A DNA stretch of 64,000 bases, taken from contig NC_087073.1 in assembly GCF_026151205.1 (NCBI RefSeq), positions 6,407,001 through 6,471,000 of the forward strand, in the 5' to 3' direction. Under the pieces are notes generated by a model. It had not been told where the DNA came from, did no database searches, and saw nothing but the letters and a program-made list of their open reading frames with translations. Below are positions 59,201-64,000 of this stretch, one piece after another. The stretch comes from Bolinopsis microptera. Lineage: Eukaryota > Ctenophora > Tentaculata > Lobata > Bolinopsidae. Numbering within the stretch: position 1 is the stretch's first letter; every line of letters begins with the position of its first letter. The position numbers and the translations under genes were made by a program.

Positions 59201-62200
59201 CCCTGAGCTGAGCTAGGGAAATTTTTACGAATGTACAGGGGGGGGCAAAAGTCAGTACCCATACGTTGGCCTTAATAGCTCAATCACTGAGTGCCCAATT
59301 GAAATAATTCTTTTTGGTATGACTTACTACCACCACTGGTTCGAGGAATTTGTCAAATCGAAAATATTTGTCTTCATTTTCTTCAAATATGAAGGTTCAT
59401 TTTCGCTTTTTCGCATTTATTAGATAGTTTGAATGGTATTTGGCTACTGTGGACCCTCTGTTTGGAATCAGCTTCCTTATCAATTGAGAACACTAACCGA
59501 TATCGTCTTATTTAAAAAGAAACTAAAGACTCATCTCTTTGAAAACGTATTTGTATAAGTATCATGTATTACCTTTCTCATAAAATCCATACTTCATAAA
59601 AATAAGTTCTTATGTACATGTTACTCATGAGTCGCTTTAGATGGTTTGAACTGAATCTTTGGGTTTTGAGTTCTTTATGGCTATAAAGCGATGTATAAAT
59701 TCGGGCAAAATTCCTACTTATTATTATTATTATTATTTGAATTACGTTTGTCCTGAAAAAAAATTGAGAGTTCTAGCTTCTCAGATGACCGAGATATTAT
59801 ATATGAAGCATAACGAGTTTGTTCATTACGTGTCATCGGGTTAAGGCTAGATCCGCATTACGGGAATCGACAAATCGTGCAGAGAGCCCAATTACGGTGA
59901 CAAATTGCTTGATAACTTCGTCATTTTAAATCCGTTCCGCACCATCTTTTCAGATCATATTCCGGATTAAATGATCTATTGCAATGTGTTACAATGGAGT
60001 CTCTAATATGTTCACAAACACCAGTATTAAAGCAATTCAATGTTGATTGGGTGTGGCCCCCAAAAATCGAATTTTCAAATTTTGGTGACGGAATCCTTGA
60101 ACAAGTAGGTACAGTATGCCATCTGCAAAGCAACAACTCTCAAATATAAAACACGGCGGTGGTATAAGACCCAACGTGTGGGTACTGACTTTTGCCCCCC
60201 CCCCCCCCCCCCTGTACATTTAAACCTTATCTCTGAACCTTATCTTACTCTGTCCGGTAGATTGGTGCTCAAGATTTGCAGGAGAAGTTCTGGGAGGTGA
60301 TGGATAGGCTAGACGCTAACATGCTCGCTAGATGGTTTAAAAATAACATCGTCTTCGTTATTATCGTCTTTACCAGGTACGTCATTCACAAATAGATAAA
60401 ATCATTTACATGCTCTGAACATTTAAAACTTATTATAAAAATCGGATTTGTAGTCTACCTATCTTTATGTTATCTGTGGCACAAAGTTGTAATTAAAATT
60501 GAGAACTGATACTATAATCTTATCACCTAAACCTAATTTGTATAGTTAACTAAAGTAATATTACCATATTTCTAGTTAAATTGTAACATTTATTAATACC
60601 TCAGCATATTTTGGATTCCTATCTCCTTATTTGTGGACTGGCTTGACGATAAACACGATCTTGGATTCTTGGACAAAGTCTTGGGTTCAAGTGGGGCAGA
60701 GAAAAAGGTAAACAAATCAATACCCCCCCCCCCCCCCCCCCATCACCCCCCGGCCTCCCTCACCGCTGTGCGTGCCTGTGTATGTATACATGTTCCTGTG
60801 CATGTGGTTTATTTTTTATTTGTCTCAGCATTTTAAACCTAGGATTAGTATTATCCAGCTAACCTCGGATCTTGTTTTCACTGTGTCCTATTTCTCTAAA
60901 TGTAAACTTAATTAAAGGGACTTCATGACATTTAAAGTTTCGAAAAATCCGCATGATCTATCGAGATTTCCAGTGGATTTCCATATGGTTCCCAATTATT
61001 TTATATCTCTATTTTTTAAAGGTTGATCGGGAAGTTGTAATTGGAATAATCATCATCGAAGTAAGAAAAAAAGGAGCGTTTTTAAATTGATCAAATACAA
61101 AAATACCGAAATATATTACTCAGTCAAACTGGACATGCCGACAACATTATTACGGCCAAATAACTTTGGTTTTGGTTCTTTTTGATAAAACAATAATCAT
61201 AGCCTCAGTTTTAACATACTTTTAAATTTCGCAATAGTACCGTGATGGGTGTCTTAAAGATTTGATAGAAAACGTACAAATGCAAGAAACAGTACATTTT
61301 AAAAATTTGAACAATTTTAATCTAATAAATTTATTTGCGAATCTCGTCGTCATTGAATTATGTGGTACAGAAACTACTCATGACTTGTACATCATCATGC
61401 CATCAAGATCATGGACTAAAATTTCAGTTCTACTGGCTTTGGGTTTGTCGCTCACTTTATTTCACGAACCTGTTACGCGTACGATGTTTGGAGCATAGCT
61501 GTGAGATAGGATACAGCACATCTTATTTTGAAAATAATCACTAGATTTGATAATTCGTTCAGGGGTCTGATAATTGTGAAGTTGAAGATACCGGATCTAT
61601 GGAGGGTACTACAGTGTAATAATTGGAAAGTATGTTTTTGGTAATTTGGTAAGATCTTCAATCAGTGAACACTCTAAGAGATCCGTTTTTTTCTAAAGAT
61701 ATAAATTTCAAGAGTTTCTAATATTTAGTAAACTGTCGCCTTCGACTCCGATCCTTGACTTTTCTTTTAGGTGGTTCATCTAGTGTTTCAGTGCTGGAAT
61801 GTGAGTCCTGCAAGATAGTGTACATATCATGAGTAGCTTACCGGGCAATTGGCTTTCATTGCGCACCAGCTTTAGTTTTGTTCACATTTGTCAAATTTGC
61901 ATTTGGGGCCAATATATGCTTATATGTAAACCCAAAAATTCACACTCGTGATCGTAGAGCAACCTGCAATACATATCAAATTTCAAGCATACATGTACTT
62001 TCAGATTCGGATACGATTCAATATAGCGATTTATTAATCGTGTTATATTACGTCTTGTATATTAGTAGTAGAATCGTAATTTACGTACAGGCGTTTGGTT
62101 GTAACATAGAAGATATAGATGGAGCTCTTCAACACCATTAATTTTGGGAAAAAATATAAACGGTATGCTATGTTAAAACTTAGTCCCCCAATTACTACTC

Positions 62201-62507
62201 CCGAATAGAATCTACTTTTTAACATATTTTAGAACATAAAACATTATATTACTGAGCATGCTCTGACCTGAGAATATGCTATTTAATTCAATATTTGCAT
62301 GGTCTGCAGTTGCTGTTAAGGTCGTAAATTATGACTTCTTCGTGTTACACAATAGATTGATTAAATATCACACTAGAGGCTGTACTAAACCAGTATTCGC
62401 AGGAGCCGAGAGGAACAATGCTGCTACAGGAAAGAAAGTCCCTGTCAACTACAAAGTCGGGCAGTCCTCAGTATCTGTACCCGAAACTTGACGATACTGG
62501 AGTTTGA
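56276..62507 (+). CDS. ADAM17-like: ADAM17-like metalloprotease copy B, with a one-base prodomain frameshift
   Basis: Exons: 56276-57436, 57564-57724, 57861-58013, 58279-58424, 58642-58783, 58982-59113, 60261-60376, 60605-60707 and 62403-62507. The plan and phases match copy A exon for exon. In exon 1 the frame from the ATG ends at KEPHDF-T-stop (TGA near 56718) because GATTTCACATGATT has one T fewer than copy A GATTTTCACATGATT; the frame from 56719 continues normally to the end. Downstream parts are all kept: furin site RKKR, HEFGHNWGSSHD with Met-turn RYMMFP, disintegrin cysteines, stalk DLQEKFWEVMDRLDANMLAR, membrane segment with FWIPISLFVDWLDDKHD, and a tail ending LYPKLDDTGV. With the rest under apparent constraint, the shift may be a homopolymer sequencing error, a recent null allele, or a true new pseudogene. 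Confidence 0.88.
59236..60214. mobile_element. Tc1/mariner-type MITE, copy 2, with a LINE tail inside
   Basis: Ends CAGGGGGGGGCAAAAGTCAG and its mirror flank an interior homologous (inverted) to 11908-12673. TA dinucleotides flank both ends (59234-59235 and 60215-60216), the Tc1/mariner target duplication. It lies in intron 6 of ADAM17-like copy B. The interior is split by a LINE 3' end at about 59432-59740. Confidence 0.88.
59432..59740 (+). mobile_element. 5'-truncated LINE 3' end nested in the MITE, copy 2
   Basis: The frame CGPSVWNQLPYQLRTLTDIV followed by FKKKLKTHLFENVFV and a stop is the conserved extreme C-terminus of many LINE reverse transcriptase proteins (P-S-x-W-N-x-L-P ... F-K-K-x-L-K-x-x-L-F). 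The same 3'-UTR as at 30060-30280 follows, ending in (ATT)6. MITE sequence resumes on the right at GAATTACGTTTGTCCTG. Confidence 0.85.
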
Positions 62508-64000
62508 GAAGATATATATATTTAGAGATATTATCTTGTTTCTGTAGAGATATTATCTTGTTTTTGTGCGTGTAAATACCTAGAGAACTGTTTGAGTGTT
62601 AAACGTGAGATCTGCTGTGGATGAAGAGTGTAGTGTACAAGGAGTTGTTTAATTAACAATACACATCCTAGCAGGGATGTATAACATATTTCCATAGCGG
62701 GTGTTTTTAGTGTTTTACGTTTATTAAAGTCGATTTCGAAGTTCAAGGCGTATTTTGATCAGTACAAACATTTAATTCAAAGACAATTGAATAGTTGATA
62801 GTTCCTAAATATCTTAACTAATTTACTTGTATGCATATTTGTGTGATATTGTATGGTTGATATGTTTTTTTGTATGGTTTAATATACTTTCTTTATCAAA
62901 TTTAACTTTGGATTTTTCTTTATCAAATGATATCGCTAAGATTGAACAACTTTGGGCTAATCAATAGGTCGCAGTATGGGTTCGCTTATTATATATATCT
63001 ATACTAACAGTGCTTTAGATTTTATAACAGTATTTTATGTTTGGCATTTCAGTTGATTAGCCACTTTGTGTATCGCCATAGCACAGCATCATCGCAGTTT
63101 GCACCGTTACCGCTCATCGCAAATAACATGCTTTCTTTAAAGAGTATTGCTTGTTAAGTTTTTATCAGGCACACCGCTTTTTACAGTCCTATTATATATG
63201 TGCAAGTGAAGTTTTAAATATTTGCAAACACGTACATACACTATTTTCGGACACATTCGAGCATCACTTCTTTACAAAATCTTGACTTCTCAAAATTGTG
63301 CCCAAATATTTATCAATTTATTATAATACATGCCTTATGTAGGCACGCCTAAAGTTGATAACCAAATATTTAATTTATAAAAGAGATAAAAGGAGGAAAT
63401 TTTAAAAGTTTAATAAGATTTAGATTCTTTTAGGCCAATGATCTGTGTTCAAAATATTTATGAATTAATTCCAGAATTCTAACCAGTCGCTCACTGAATA
63501 CTTGGTGTTAATTAGTATTTAGATAGTGGAAGAAGTTTAATTAACTTTATTATTTGTATTTATTTTAGAAGTCTTCAAGTAATAAGTTCTAGTAATACTT
63601 GTATCAACACCATTACTATTATGCCATGTGCCAGGAGCCTGGTTACATTATACACACACACGCTCACAGGCTAGTACACGATACCAGTTTTACACCTGTA
63701 CAATGAAATAAAGCGGTAGTGTCAAGGAAAAAGCCTCCTAGCTAGGCGGTTGGTAACATAATGTACATTAAAAGTACATTTCCACATAGTTTCCTAGGTG
63801 TAATTTGCGTGGTGTTCCTGCTGTTTTCTAATCGGGGATTGTAATTTTAATCCAAATGTTTCCTCCTAATTATCAAAGTGGTTTTTATTGAACCCTCGAT
63901 TGATCAGATGCGGGTGAGTCTTCCCCTTTAAAGTGCAGTTACTGGGGCCTCTTTTGTACTTTTGATTCGCTTTGTTGATTGGCTTGCTTCATTTGATGAC
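62508..64000. other. 3' flank of ADAM17-like copy B, no further gene seen
   Basis: It starts with the TAGAGATATTATCTTGTTT repeats shared with copy A. Homology to the copy A flank can be followed to about 63580 (AGTGGAAGAAGTTTAATT against AGTGGAAGGAGTTGAACTT). No third ADAM copy, tRNA or other exon was recognised to the window end. Confidence 0.5.

Overview
The window is animal nuclear DNA. It is AT-rich and intron-rich with standard GT-AG splicing. It carries metazoan genes (ADAM17-type sheddases, a Shaker-like potassium channel, a serine palmitoyltransferase small subunit) and a heavy load of DNA transposons, LINE tails, a Penelope-type endonuclease fragment and long minisatellites. The mix would fit an early-branching invertebrate such as a cnidarian or ctenophore, but nothing here proves the species. 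Gene models were built by eye from splice signals and codon phase, so exon ends may be off by a base or two.

Left part (1-19 kb). An SPTSSA/B-like gene (minus, 1480-1929) lies downstream of a large unidentified minus-strand gene whose ten recognised exons run from 18354 to 2188, with matching phase at every junction. Two plus-strand genes sit inside introns of that host gene: a secreted cysteine-containing protein (2989-3873) and a two-exon Kv channel (13815-16408) with a very long glycosylation-rich turret and a depleted S4. The host introns also hold a 9-bp minisatellite, a ~40-bp minisatellite, a ~1 kb inverted-repeat element, a nested three-layer transposon complex (8.87-11.83 kb) and a Tc1/mariner-type MITE. 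A C-tract minisatellite (18.49-19.26 kb) follows.

Middle part (19-44 kb). All genes are on the minus strand: an intronless two-domain glyoxalase (20232-21164), a chromodomain-like gene (22.5-24.9 kb), and two paralogous genes of unknown function (28969-25644 and 43916-41740). The paralogs share exon structure and a repeated ~85-residue domain I cannot name. Between them is a 14-exon gene for an ~851-residue nuclear-looking protein (41155-30857), whose largest intron contains a Mutator-like transposon with a perfect 9-bp target duplication.

Right part (44-64 kb). After a gene-poor stretch with a broken LINE, two tandem plus-strand ADAM17-like genes fill the window (48348-54151 and 56276-62507). 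They have the same nine-exon plan and related 3' flanks, so they arose by segmental duplication. The second copy has a one-base frameshift in the prodomain, and the first has a possible alternative last exon. Each copy has its own transposon insertions.
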